Source of the DNA: Turritopsis dohrnii
Taxonomy: Eukaryota > Cnidaria > Hydrozoa > Anthoathecata > Oceaniidae
Direction of reading: 5' to 3'
DNA: 64,000 nucleotides
Assembly: GCA_027922465.2 (NCBI GenBank)
Contig: BQMF02000589.1
Coordinates: forward strand, 62,001 to 126,000
Below are positions 22,686-32,637 of this stretch, in pieces; the stretch's first letter is position 1; each line of letters starts with the position of its first letter. A model generated the notes under the pieces. The model saw nothing but the letters and a program-made list of their open reading frames with translations, searched no databases and was not told the DNA's origin. The position numbers were made by a program, and so were the translations under genes.

Positions 22686-22736
22686 GATATATATTAAAAC
22701 AAAAAAAGTCAGTAAAACATGTGTTGTATATTAATA

Positions 22737-22787
22737 GGTTCGAACCTGATGAAGTCACGTAAGATGACGAAATATAGTTAACGAAAC
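22737..22787 (+). ncRNA. Type I hammerhead-ribozyme-like motif
   Basis: CTGATGA at 22746-22752, stem II GTCA/TGAC closed by a 7-base loop, then GAAA at 22769-22772. Next, TATA gives a two-base-pair loopless stem III with an ATA cleavage triplet ending at 22776. Stem I pairs AAC (22743-22745) with GTT (22777-22779) and TTCG (22739-22742) with CGAA (22782-22785), separated by a two-base bulge. One extra A separates the core from stem II. It is on the strand opposite the PLE, so it probably belongs to another PLE terminus. Hammerheads in PLE pseudo-LTRs are established; activity here is unknown. Confidence 0.5.
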
Positions 22788-22804
22788 AAGCTGTTGTTTT
22801 TATT

Positions 22805-22808
<4 letters not shown>

Positions 22809-22894
<86 letters not shown>
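22809..22894. repeat. (TA)n microsatellite, about 86 bp
   Basis: Uninterrupted alternating AT directly after the hammerhead-like terminus, as often seen at PLE 3' ends. Confidence 0.95.
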
Positions 22895-22896
<2 letters not shown>

Positions 22897-22996
22897 CGTT
22901 CTTTATCCTTCGGAACATCAAGTCAATTCTCACGCCATGATGTAAAGCGTTATTGTTTAACGAAACAAGTAAAGCTTCTTTCGAAAGTAAATAACA

Positions 22997-23093
22997 CTAG
23001 CCGCCAACATATGATTGACTGGGTGGAGAAAGCTTACAACGCCATTTCATCAGACGAGTCAGAGAATCAGAGAATCGGCTATTAATATATAGA
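22997..23093 (-). mobile_element. 97-bp Helitron carrying a Tigger transposase fragment
   Basis: Read on the minus strand, it starts TCTATATATTAATAGCCG at 23093 and ends GGCGGCTAG at 22997-23000 followed by T. After about 40 bp the interior matches 25078-25134 with one mismatch. The latter is part of a pogo/Tigger transposase pseudogene, and in it GGCGGCTAG is native sequence. So this Helitron appears to end at a cryptic terminator supplied by the captured gene. The usual GC hairpin is absent. Confidence 0.7.
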
Positions 23094-24395
23094 CTAGCCG
23101 CCAAAGCGGCGTCGCTCGCCACCCATGTCCACCTGCTCTGTATCACTGTATCAATAAACGTCAAATTTCCTTATAAACGGCTCGTACAACTTGTGTTCAA
23201 CCAGAAGCATATTCGAAGTCACAACCTCTGATAAAACCAATCTTTTATCAATGTAACAATACACTCAAAATGTAGAGAGAGAAAACTTCAACTTTTTATT
23301 AGCTTTTGTTTTAAAAAAATTACGCACTCTAACATGGGTGCTATCAAACGGGTAAGGGGGAAATAGTTTCTCTTCTTAAAAGCATCACGACGGAGGAGAG
23401 AAAAAAGGCACGTGCTAAATGAATAAATAGAATAAAAAACGTTCGATCAGAACGCTTAACAATTAAAAGAAGAAATCTATATATTAATAGCCGATTCTCT
23501 GTCTGTTTGTTTGTTTGTTTGTTTGTAAGTCACGCAAAATGGTAGATGTGAACTGCGAAAGATAGTCAGTAATGTAAGATCACACATAAATTATTTCTCT
23601 TCTTGTGCGCGACGTCAGTGTGAAACCATTGCATTGAGACCCTAATCGAATGCGATGTTTAGGGATGTCTATTCTCGATAACCAATAGGGATAACTGACG
23701 TTTTTTGGGGTCCGCGATACAGGCGATGGGGTGACGAAAAATTTGGGTCTAATTTTTTTGGGGGACGGGTCTGTGACGTCATCGAAATCTTTGAACGATG
23801 ATATCTCTGTAACGGTTGATCGTAGCGGAACGATCCCATACATTTTTTTGATCAGTTTTTCGAGCTCTACAACATGGGAACACTTTCGGTTGCCAATTCC
23901 TTAATTTTATTTTTCGTGAAGTCCACGCAGGCTGAACATGGGCGGCGAGCGACGCTGCCTTGGCGGCTATTAATTTGTTAAAAGAAAAGCAAGAAAAAAA
24001 AAAAAATTTGTTTTGATATAATACTCTTTTTTTACCTATTGGTTTTTAAACATTTTGATTGCTCGAAAAAAAGTTCACCCGTCTCAGACAGTCAGGCAAG
24101 AGTCAGGCAAACCGAACATATGCTGCCACGTTCTGCCACTGCTGCTTTTTGTCCAAAATGTTTAATCAGTTAGTTTCTTTATATTTAGTTGATGTACTGT
24201 TTTGAAAGCCAAGTCAACGGTGGTCCTTGGAATATAAAACTAACAATAATAATAAAAACAATCTCTATTGGTTCACCAGCCAAAAAAAGTCACGTTCGAT
24301 TGGGGTTACAATGTATTTGTTTCGAACTCACGTCGCACACAAAAAAAGAAATAATTTCGCTCACAACTCAATCTACCATTTTGCGTGACAGACAA

Positions 24396-24432
<37 letters not shown>

Positions 24433-24454
24433 GAATCGGCTATTTATATATAGA
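23094..24454 (-). mobile_element. Helitron family I, minus strand, split by a nested Helitron
   Basis: The 3' end (CTAG at 23094-23097 plus hairpin) is at the left and the 5' end (GA of ...TATATAGA) at 24454, followed by T. The interior is the reverse complement of 8636-9521 and 9522-10020. A second Helitron (23476-23969) interrupts it between an A and a T. The removed length leaves about 867 bp, close to the 886-bp copy. Confidence 0.82.
23476..23969 (+). mobile_element. Nested Helitron family I, 494 bp
   Basis: Begins TCTATATATTAATAGCCG after AAGAAGAAA and ends TTGGCGGCTA before TTAATTTG. The uninterrupted sequence AAGAAATTAATTT can be read at about 10000-10010, so the insertion between A and T is seen directly. 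The final G of CTAG is missing. The interior is a single-unit version of 7964-8635. Confidence 0.85.
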
Positions 24455-24896
24455 TTGGACATTATTTTTAAGCTCACATCTTTGCAAAAAAACATGCGCC
24501 ATGTTTGGACGGTTTAGCTCGATCGCGGAGAGTTAAGTCGTTTAAAGATGAAAAGAAAAAGAACGTGCAGGTAACCTAATCGACATAACGAAATCTGAAA
24601 AAAAAAACATTTATTTTGACTCTGAATTCCACGAAGCGAGTTGCTTAGCAACATTTTTTCCCTCGTAGTTTTAAAAGTTTGCATTAAAATATTTACATTA
24701 TGTAGTTAATCTATCTAACGTGGTTGAGAACAAGTTTTAAAATTGTTGATATGAAAATGCAGTCGTTACAATTCTCAAATTCATGATTGGATGTTATCGT
24801 GTAGGAACCTTTACATATTGTTGATCTTTATTTTCTGGTCCTTTATTTTGGAAATTAATGTTTTGAATTCCAAGAAACAGTTTTTTTAAAGTTTAA
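24455..24896. other. No gene recognised
   Basis: AT-rich sequence between Helitrons, with no defensible feature. Confidence 0.4.
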
Positions 24897-24936
24897 TCTA
24901 TATATTAATAGCGAGCGACGCCGCCTTGGCGGCTAG
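24897..24936 (+). mobile_element. 40-bp Helitron consisting only of its two termini
   Basis: TCTATATATTAATAG is joined directly to CGAGCGACGCCGCC and then TTGGCGGCTAG, flanked by A on the left and T on the right. It keeps the TC start, GC hairpin and CTAG end but has no interior. Confidence 0.75.
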
Positions 24937-24949
24937 TTACTTATAATTG

Positions 24950-25670
24950 ACAGCCGTTGCCGTAATTACTCCGATTTAGTGCGTCCTCTAATTAATGAGA
25001 ATGGCCATTTCTGACCCAGTTTTTGTCTGTGGTTGTAATACCACAGACATCAAAGGATCGTTTTACCATTTCCACGTCTGATGAAATGGCGTTGTAAGCT
25101 TTCTCCACCCAATCAATCATATGTTGGCGGCTAGGTGGAGGAATCTGATCGTGCTTTTCATCTATCTTTTCCGCAACATACTCAACCCAACATTTTCTTA
25201 AAATCGCCTCAAACGGCTTATTTATGCATCCATAGGTTGACATTTAAATGTACAACCCACCGGAATCCTCAAAATATCTGATTTATTTTCTACAAGCTTT
25301 GCCTCTATTTCGTCATCAAGCATCAAATGTTATCAACAAACCAACAAACCAACCAAGTTTCTCTGACATTGCTTTGGTATGTTTTAACCAACTTTCTTCC
25401 AAGGAAACATGCATTAGTAGCTCATCCATCCATCACTTAGCTGCTGTTCTGACAATAAAACCATCAGGAACACGAAGCTTTTCGATTGTTTTTGTTGTTT
25501 TCCCTTTCTGCAGTAGCTCATAAAACGATAGTGACATGCTTCTTTTGGAGACCTGAAGTTCAGGCAATGCATTCCTTTGATCCAGTTTTGCAGATACTTT
25601 TTGTAGGAACCATGTCAAAAAATGCTGGCGTTTCATCCATATTTCCTACTAATGATCGAGGATATTTACC
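24950..25670 (-). pseudogene. pogo/Tigger-type DDE transposase, C-terminal half, frameshifted
   Basis: The minus-strand frame from about 25660 reads NMDETPAFFDM, the DDE_1 superfamily signature around the first catalytic Asp. A broken frame follows through TTKTIEKLRVPDGFI, then a C-terminal ORF (24992-25243) with HMIDWVEKAYNAIS and SFDVCGITT, typical of the end of the Tigger/jerky DDE domain. At least two frame changes occur. The N-terminal CENP-B-like DNA-binding domain is missing, cut off by the LINE tail at 25.68 kb. Inactive. Confidence 0.75.
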
Positions 25671-25727
25671 TACACGCATTTATTTATTTATTTATTTATT
25701 TATTTACCAATTTATTTAATGTTGGTT

Positions 25728-27146
25728 TTACAATAGTAAGATAACTAATCTACACCAACTAAAATGGAACACAAAAGGACGATATGAATAATAGAAAAAT
25801 ATGACAATATTATAACCTACAAATATTACAGGCGCAAAGTTCCAACACTGCTTCAGGTCAAGAAAGGATCGAAATCTGTTTAGACTCTTGTCTCTATATC
25901 CAGCTTTCAAACAGAGTGAAGAAATGTGTTTTTGAAAGGATAGTTTGCTATCTATGAATATGCCAAGTAATTTAACACAATCAACAGAAGTAATTCGAAC
26001 ATTATCAACACAAACAGTAATTGGCAAATTTGAGTTATGTTCACCTAGAACTAACATTTGAAACTTTGATGGATTTGCGGCTAAAAGATTTACCTTGTAC
26101 CATAGTAGAACTTTAGAGAGGTCATGCTCCAAATTTGCCATGACTTTATCAATGTTTTCAGCACATGCATATAAAGTGTTATCATCGGCAAAATTGCAAA
26201 TGTTAGTTTTTTCTATGGTATACAGCAAATTATTAATAAATATATTAAATAAAAGAGGTCCTAGTATTGAGCCTTGTGGGACGCCTTTGAGAATTAACAA
26301 CCAAGAACTAAAAACTGAACCAACTTTCGTTCTTTGATAGCGGTTATTTAGATAACTTTTGAGAAGCATGCAGGCTTTTCGATTGAGACCGTAAGCAGAA
26401 AGCTTTGCAATAAGCAGTTTATGATCTATGCAGTCAAAAGCTTTTGACAGGTCCATTAAAATCGCGCCAACTTTACCGGACTTGATAAGGCACTGATGCC
26501 ATTGGGCAACCATGCTGAGGAGAGTTTAGAGTTTAGGATGCAGTATGTTATCAAAGTAACCAGCTAGTTGAGTAAATAAAATCTTTTCAAAAAGTTTTGA
26601 AAAAGGTGGTAATATACTTATCGGCCGGTAATTTTCTCTGAGAAACTTTTCCCCTTTTTTGAAAACTGGAGTAATTTCAGCGAGTTTGAGACACTGTGGA
26701 AAATTTGCAGTTGTGAATGTTTCATTTATGTATGCAGCAAGTGGTGTGGAGATTATATCAGCAACCATTCGAATTATCTTAGTGGGGATTGGTCCACTAA
26801 CACTTTTCTGTCTTTCCAGATCGAGTAGCACACGGTGCACCTCCTCCGGTGTTACATCTTTAAACGAAAAGGTAATATTGGCTCTATTTGAGCGCTTTAT
26901 AGACTCAATACTTGGATGGTGATGATATTTTCTCAGAATGAGTTCTATTTCCTCCTCAGTATCTTCCTCAATGGGACAAGTTTCCCAGGGAGTTATCCTA
27001 AGATTATCAGTAATGTTTACAAAGTATTTATTAAATAACTCAGAAATAGTATTTTCATCCTTTAGAATATTCTTTTGATCATCAAACAAATGAATACTTT
27101 CACGCACTGGGGAGCGGTTTGAAAAAAGAGCTTTGTAGACTTCCAA
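25728..27146 (-). pseudogene. LINE reverse transcriptase, two frames
   Basis: The upstream part (26526-27146) has the RT fingers: SGPIPTKIIRMVAD, FKKGEKFLRENYRPIS and the following PPFSKLFEKIL. A frame break near 26520 separates the part at 25728-26513, with AILMDLSKAFDCIDH (motif A), KGVPQGSILGPLLFNIFIN (motif B) and NFADDNTLY (FADD catalytic centre), plus KLLGIFIDSKL. The C-terminus decays into a basic/aromatic tail before the (TTTA)n repeat. Clearly RT of the CR1/Jockey-related group; inactive because of the frame break. Confidence 0.88.
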
Positions 27147-27198
27147 AAGTTATCAGATTTTCCCAGTGCCTGGAAATGTGCTTGTTTTGTTTGGCGAT

Positions 27199-28185
27199 TT
27201 AAATAACAACATAGTTTCGTTGCTTCTTGTATAAATTTTTGAAATAAGGGTCACCAGTATTATTTGCCTTGCTTTTCAAGAAAGAGCGCTTCATGATGGC
27301 TTTTCGAAGAGATTTTGTAAGATAAGGTTTTTTATTCCCTCTGATAGTGCGCTTCTTTCTTGGAGCATGGACATCTAAGACAGATTCAAACATTGTCATG
27401 AAAGATTTAAAACAGTCTGGCTTGTAAAGAGTTAGTGAACTAGCCAGATCATTTTGAAAATACTGTTCTGAGAAATTTCGAAAGCTTCTATAGTGCAGAA
27501 TCTGAGGTGGGAACCTTTCATGCGCTGTTTTGAACATGGTATAAACCAAGTGATGATGGTCACTTATTCCAGTTTCGAAGGAGTTGCGTTTTTTGAAAAC
27601 TCCTGCTTTTGTTGGTCAGTATGAGATCAATGCATCTACCATCACTCGATTTATAGCACGTAGAGTGTTTTATCAGATTATGTAATGAAAATTGAGATAT
27701 AAAGTTTTTCATATATATATTAGATATTTCTTCATTAAAGTCAGCCATGATAATCAAATTCTCATATACTGCTGAATAATAATCTAATATATTTGTAATC
27801 TCATCCAAAAAGTATTTCAAATTTTGTTTCGGGTTTCTATATATCGACAAAATAAACTTTTAATTCTAAAATTTAATTCAGTGACTATACATTGGATATC
27901 ATCTTCCCTTACCGGACAATTAAGCTGTCGTAATGGCAAGTTTTCTCTGCAATAGAAAAGCATGCCACCACTTTTATCAGAAATGTCTAAACGAATTGGT
28001 TGTTTAAAACCAGATCGAACAAATTGTGCAGTAGGGGAAGATGAGTCCAATTTACTCTCTGAAATACACAATACATCAACAAAATTAAGAATGGTGTTAT
28101 GAACTTCATCAATCTTATTCCTGATTGAGTTAATATTGATATATGAGATGACCGGACAAGTTTTTGTTTTTGAGCAATTTTTCAA
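27199..28185 (-). pseudogene. LINE APE endonuclease and linker, frameshifted
   Basis: ISYININSIRNKIDE and VDVLCISESKLDSS start the endonuclease. MADFNEEIS stands where GDFN is usual, and RCIDLILTN follows near 27650. A frame break near 27830 and another near 27555 interrupt it. The linker at 27199-27549 has DVHAPRKKRTIRG and PYLTKSLRKAIMKR, the usual segment between endonuclease and RT. Confidence 0.82.
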
Positions 28186-28189
28186 GGAT

Positions 28190-28530
28190 TTCAGAGGGTT
28201 TTCGTATTTTGTAAAGTTATCAAGGCTTTCAACTTCTTCATTTAAAAATAGTCAATTATTTTTGAAATTTTTAGCCAATATTGAAGAACCTTTACGATTC
28301 AAGTGTAGCTTACTTCTGTTTAGATGGTATTTTTTATTTATGTTGGAATTGTCTATGTAACCGATGTTGCGATCGCTAGCTTGCTTTCACAATAGTAAAT
28401 TTAGGTCCTTTACTTTTTCATTTAATTCGTCATTTCTTGCAGTCAAGCCTGATGTAAGAATGGTGTTTTTATCCGTTTTTAGTGAGCTGGCAACATTTAC
28501 TATGTTAGAGGCAATCGAGTCAACTGATAA
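28190..28530 (-). pseudogene. SGNH esterase-like domain of the LINE, C-terminal half
   Basis: The minus-strand frame reads SIASNIVNVASSLKTDKN, ILTSGLTARNDELN, RNIGYIDNSNI and SKLHLNRKGSSILAKNF. The last block carries the His of the esterase catalytic dyad/triad. Two TGA codons lie in frame. The N-terminal half, with the catalytic Ser block, is 16.6 kb away at 45175-45445. Esterase domains fused to endonuclease are known in several CR1-like families. Confidence 0.75.
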
Positions 28531-29304
28531 TTAACGAATTACGTAAGGGCGCGAAGCGCCTGAAGTGTAATTCAGATTTTATAAGTAAAAATCGAAGGAA
28601 GATCTAATACTGAGTTCTTTCAACCTAACCGAAGGATCGAACTGGAGCTCAAGGGAAAGACACAGAAAAAAAAACAAACAAATCCGTTACCAAATATATT
28701 CTTTTTAACGCTTATCTAATTATAGTCAATCGGTATATGTATCTTACATACTTATATGTATCATCTACCACGACGAGGACGATAGCCTAGAAGAAAATTT
28801 ATTTTATTTTATTTTATTTTATTTGGCATTGTTTTACGTGGCTAGCCTCACTCAGTTGCTATTGCATCTGCTTTCCAGGAGGGGCCACGGCTTAGGTTGG
28901 AGGTTCCGAAGTATTTGACACTCTCATGAGTGACACAAACCCAATCAAGAGCTTGTGCTCTTCTGGATGGCCTTCCTGCAACACCCGATGTATCATCTAC
29001 CCAATTTCCCTCACATGGCATGGGTCGACCCGGCGCTATGGTACATTCACTTGCGCATTATGAATCGCCGCCAAGGGGAATTGAACCCCGATCTCCCGCA
29101 TGAAATACGAGAGTGATAACCACTATACTACGGCGCCAACGTAAAGTATACCATTAAGTATAGCATTAAGTATAGCATTAGAAAATCTCGTAGTAAATAA
29201 CGAGAAGGGAGGAGTGGGCGGGCAGTATTAGATCTTCCTTCGATTTTTACTTATAAAATCTGAATTACACTTCAGGCGCTTCGCGCCCTTACGTAATTCG
29301 TTAA
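28531..29304. mobile_element. TTAA-flanked inverted-repeat element containing a SINE
   Basis: Near-perfect terminal inverted repeats of about 75 bp (28531-28608 and 29228-29304), starting CGAATTACGTAAGGGCGCG inside TTAA at both ends. TTAA may be a target duplication of piggyBac type or part of the repeat. Just inside the left arm lies a segment (TACTGAGTTCTTTCAACC) also present in the DIRS termini. A SINE occupies 28796-29137. Confidence 0.8.
28796..29137 (-). mobile_element. SINE B, tRNA-derived, about 340 bp
   Basis: The minus-strand head at 29137-29066 resembles tRNA-Glu/Asp: GTAGTATAGTGGTTATCAC (box A) and GGGGTTCAATTCCCC (box B region); a loop reading ATTTCAT would give anticodon TTC. 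The body continues to an (AAAAT)n tail at 28824-28796. A mismatch in the acceptor stem and the attached body and tail argue for a SINE rather than a working tRNA. A head-only copy lies at 39724-39820. Confidence 0.8.
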
Positions 29305-29420
29305 TTTTATTACGTAATAATCTCAGTCGATCTAATACTGAGTTCTTTCAACCTAATCGAATGATCTCCCTGGATCTCGGTGCCGTGCAAAAAGGCCGGG
29401 AAATGGTAACTCCTCCTCTG
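29303..29420. repeat. DIRS left inverted terminal repeat
   Basis: Reverse complement of 45058-45174: shared blocks TATTACGTAATAATCTCAG, GGATCTCGGTGCCGTGC and AAATGGTAACTCCTCCTC. Confidence 0.9.
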
Positions 29421-29478
29421 TTCAAAGTTTTTTTTTTTATTACTTTTATTATTATTATTATTAGAATAACAATTATAA

Positions 29479-30394
29479 CTATTTCAGTACTTTATCCTGG
29501 TAAGTTCGCTCATTGGGAATGACCTCTTTATGGTAAAACCTCTGCCATGTAGAAGCATTAGACCAAGAGCCCCTTTCCAAGATATCATTAACAGACAAAC
29601 CCGCTAAATCCGCTTTAGAAGTGGACGCAGAACGGGTTGAGTGGCCTCCAAACTCACCCAATTCAGTAACACCTGACAAAGTTAAGGTTTCCTTTATCTA
29701 ACGAGAAATGGTAGAGCTTGTCACTTCCTTATGTGGCTTAATCATACTTAGTAATAACTGAGGTTGACCCTTTGTTCTCCATTCTTTAGATCTTAAAAGA
29801 TATTCACCCAAACATTTTACAACACACATTTTAGGATCCTCCTCAAATGCATAAAACTTTACGGAAGGTGGAGCTCTACCTTTTCTCCAACCTTTGTGCA
29901 ATTTTCCATAATCAAACTTATATTGATTCTCAAGAGGAGCCATTTTATCTATTTGCAAATGATGAATTTGAATTGCTCTGGAAGCTGACACTAAAGCGAT
30001 TAGTGTAGTTAACTTCAAGGTTAAGTCCTTGGCAGACAACTGAGAGTTTTCACCCCAATTTTTCTTGATGTAATTCAAAACTACTTGTACGTCCCATATG
30101 AAGGTATACCTAGGTTGGGGAGGTCTTGCATTGAAAATTCCAGTCATGAGTTTAAAAACATCAGGGTGTGACCCAACTTTCTCCCCATTAACATAATCAT
30201 GGTAAGCTGAAATTGCAGACCTATTGCAATTAATAGTTCTATACTCATAACGTGCATCAAATAATTCTGCTAAGAAATTCAGAATCATCTCCACATTACA
30301 TGAAACCAGATTAATTTGTTTCCTAGAACACCAGCCAGCCCACTTTCGCCAGGCCGATTCGTAACCCCCTGTTGAAGATTCTCTTCGACATCCT
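29479..30394 (-). pseudogene. DIRS tyrosine recombinase, C-terminal part
   Basis: The minus-strand frame starts at the insertion junction (CRRESSTGGYESAWRKWAGW, the typical DIRS recombinase N-terminus) and continues to TLIALVSASRAIQIHHL, with the box I Arg. After an in-frame TAG at 29698-29700 come GGHSTRSASTSKADL (HxxR), ILERGSWSNASTW and the Tyr in QRFYHKEV. All box II residues (H, R, W/H, Y) are kept. The TAG stands where Trp is expected (SRWIKETL pattern). The first about 30 residues are on the other side of the insertion, near 41868-41960. Confidence 0.85.
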
Positions 30395-30668
30395 TTTTGC
30401 AGCGATGGTGTAGTGGTTGGTACCTTTGAGTGCGACCGCTGCGACCCGTGTTCGAGTCCAGTCATGTATTATCTCAATACACCACTCCGATGCGCTTTAG
30501 AAGCAGCGTGTCAGCCCATTAGGAGCTATCGACTGACTGCACACTGGCCTTCGGGCAAGTTAGAGCAATGCTATACGTATCTCTGGCGGTAAGTCAACTA
30601 ACAGTTGCAAGTCGGCGGGCGGAAGAACCAACCATTACGGTTGGAAGCCCAAGGACTAAAAACTCCCG

Positions 30669-30745
<77 letters not shown>
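30395..30745 (+). mobile_element. SINE A, tRNA-derived, with (TTAC)n tail
   Basis: The head GCAGCGATGGTGTAGTGG has box A and GTGTTCGAGTCC has box B. A body of about 265 bp ends in a (TTAC)n tail (30670-30745). The same SINE lies at 61894-62189 on the minus strand. CTCTTCGACATCCT precedes it (30381-30394) and recurs at 41854-41867 after the second (TTAC)n run, a 14-bp target-site duplication. The SINE thus originally ended at 41853. Confidence 0.85.
30670..30745 (+). repeat. (TTAC)n, left part of the split SINE tail
   Basis: About 19 uninterrupted TTAC units, then an abrupt change to ACATCTCGATCAATG, the left edge of the 11-kb block. Confidence 0.95.
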
Positions 30746-32637
30746 ACATCTCGATCAATGCGCCCTTTTTCCTAATGGCCAATGGAAAAAAAGGGCAACT
30801 TAAATTCTGTCTATTTTGGTTGCGCAAAGTCTGACAAGGTACTTAATGACATTTGGAAGTTAATCTTAGTTTATCATGGTTAATGTTCCATATAAGCCAT
30901 AGTTTCTGATTTACCATTTCCCTATAAAAATTGATTCAAGCAAAACATATTGTTAATCAGTTAGAAAAAAAGAGCACTACCAAGTAAACATGCTCCACGG
31001 AACAATCTAGTTTTGAAAGGTAATTCAATAGATACATTGCTTAAAGGCGTGTAAAAACATCCGTGTTTCACTTTAGTTCACCGCCTTTTAATTTGCTTAC
31101 TTAGACATTTGTGGAAAATTTCTGGTCTGAAAACGCCATTTAGCTGTAGCAGTTGTGCTGTTGCAAATAGTGCAGAGATGTTGTTTAATTTCTTCTCTTG
31201 TGGTGTTCAATGAGAAGAACTAATGGAAAAAGTGCTTTAGAGCAAAAAATCGGGTGTTCTTGTGCCCAATAATTGGAATATTTTGGGTAGAATACTAACA
31301 ACCAGAAATAGAATTTTGGGCACATGGTCAAAAGTTCTAATTGGCTTATTCTAAAGGCATCAAATACATACTTCTTATGGAATTACATATATTTGCTTTG
31401 GAGGGGGGAGTGGAAACGGAAAGATTCTTTTCATTTTAATGTAACAGCATTATGCCGATTAATTTTTTACACTTGAATGTCTAACTTAATAGAATTTAAG
31501 GAACTACTTTAACGGAAAAAACTTTCGCGGAAAATTTTCCCCACGAAATTCAGGGAATAAACTTTTGCGTTTTGGTGAATTCTGCACTTTCTTGTGAAAG
31601 AAACTATTGCCCATTTCCGAGAAAAAAAACGTGAAAGTTTATGCCCGCAAAAGTTTATTCCCGTGAAAGTTTCTACCGTTAAATTAGATTGCTGCAGCTG
31701 TTTCAAAATGACAAAGAGTAGTTTTGGTATTTTCATATTCTTGATTAAACTTTGTTTGGATGTGAAAATCTTTCTTGCGAGATATCTGATTGACATTTTT
31801 ATCATTTCAGGGTTTTTTTCTGGGATCCTTTTTTCTAACTTACATATTAGAAATTTAGGAACATAGAGTCTTCTCAAGCTCAACAGAGATTGAGTTTCAC
31901 TTTTAAGTATAAAAACAGGTATTCGTAAGGAGGATTAATGGACCACTCTCAACTGATTTTACTATTTGTTCCACTTCTCGAAAATTTTCTCCGGACAGCA
32001 ACGGAACAGAAAATTATCCATGGATAAAAAAAGAACATCATGTGATGTAAACATAACATTTATGCATGCTTACATAATAGAGATATCTTTTCCATTTCGT
32101 TCTTTGTTTCCTCCAAGGATTTTGACGTTCAATTCAAACACCACGAGGAGAAAGAAAGTATAGCCCATCAGAAAAACGTGTTACCTTACGAATAGTAGAA
32201 ATGTTGCAAAAGATTTAAATTGGCATAACTTAAATAAATCCTTTAAAGCTCAATATTCCCTGACATTCTCAATCTATATGATTAAAATTTCCCAGATTCG
32301 AGTGAATGATAACGTTGTCTGCAAAATAGCAATGTGGTAATCGACAGAACACTCGAAACTCAGTCATTATAATCTGATTCAACACGAGGCGAGATATTGT
32401 ATGTCAATTTGTGTGAGGGTCCAATGAGGAAAACAAAACAAAGTTGGTTAAAATGAAGTATATCATTTTGTTTCGAAAAGGGGAAATGACTGACCAAGAG
32501 GTGCTTTTTTGATGAAATTTATTTCAAAAACACAAAGATGTGGACATAAGAGTCCATAAGATACACTCATAACCAATTAAAACTTAAGGTTTCTGAAGAG
32601 CAAAGTGCAACAGAAGAACCAAACGTTCATTAAAGCA
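30746..32637. other. Left flank of the 11-kb block, downstream of the SET-YR gene
   Basis: Non-coding, AT-rich, 3' of the minus-strand gene. It holds one small MITE (31509-31682). I see no convincing second gene. Confidence 0.5.
31509..31682. mobile_element. MITE, 174 bp, TTAACGG termini
   Basis: The ends TTAACGG and CCGTTAA are inverted. Subterminal sequence is made of AAACTTTCGCGG- and AATAAACTTTTGCG-type repeats in both directions. Non-coding; could be of Mariner/Tc or other cut-and-paste origin. Confidence 0.65.

Larger units (their letters stand above)
18941..22736 (-). mobile_element. Penelope-like element with terminal direct repeats
   Basis: A 994-codon RT/GIY-YIG ORF with about 710 bp of 3' untranslated sequence, flanked by identical 49-bp direct repeats at 18941-18989 and 22688-22736 (both contain AGTCAGTAAAACATGTGTTG). 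PLEs carry partial pseudo-LTRs, and the repeats fit either those or a long target-site duplication. The left copy borders a (TA)n run. The identity of the repeats and the open ORF point to a recent insertion. Confidence 0.8.
25675..28530 (-). mobile_element. LINE with SGNH esterase, endonuclease and RT: 3' part
   Basis: CR1-like non-LTR element on the minus strand. From right to left: the C-terminal half of an SGNH esterase-like domain (28190-28530), APE endonuclease (about 27560-28150), linker (27199-27549), RT (25728-27146) and a (TTTA)n 3' tail (25678-25713). The 5' part of the same element lies at 45175-45445; everything between is later insertion. Confidence 0.85.

Noticed and set aside
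29066..29137. tRNA-Glu(TTC)-like gene on the minus strand
   Set aside because: It is continuous with a SINE body and (AAAAT)n tail, has an acceptor-stem mismatch, and a second near-identical head lies at 39.8 kb. SINE head, not a functional tRNA.
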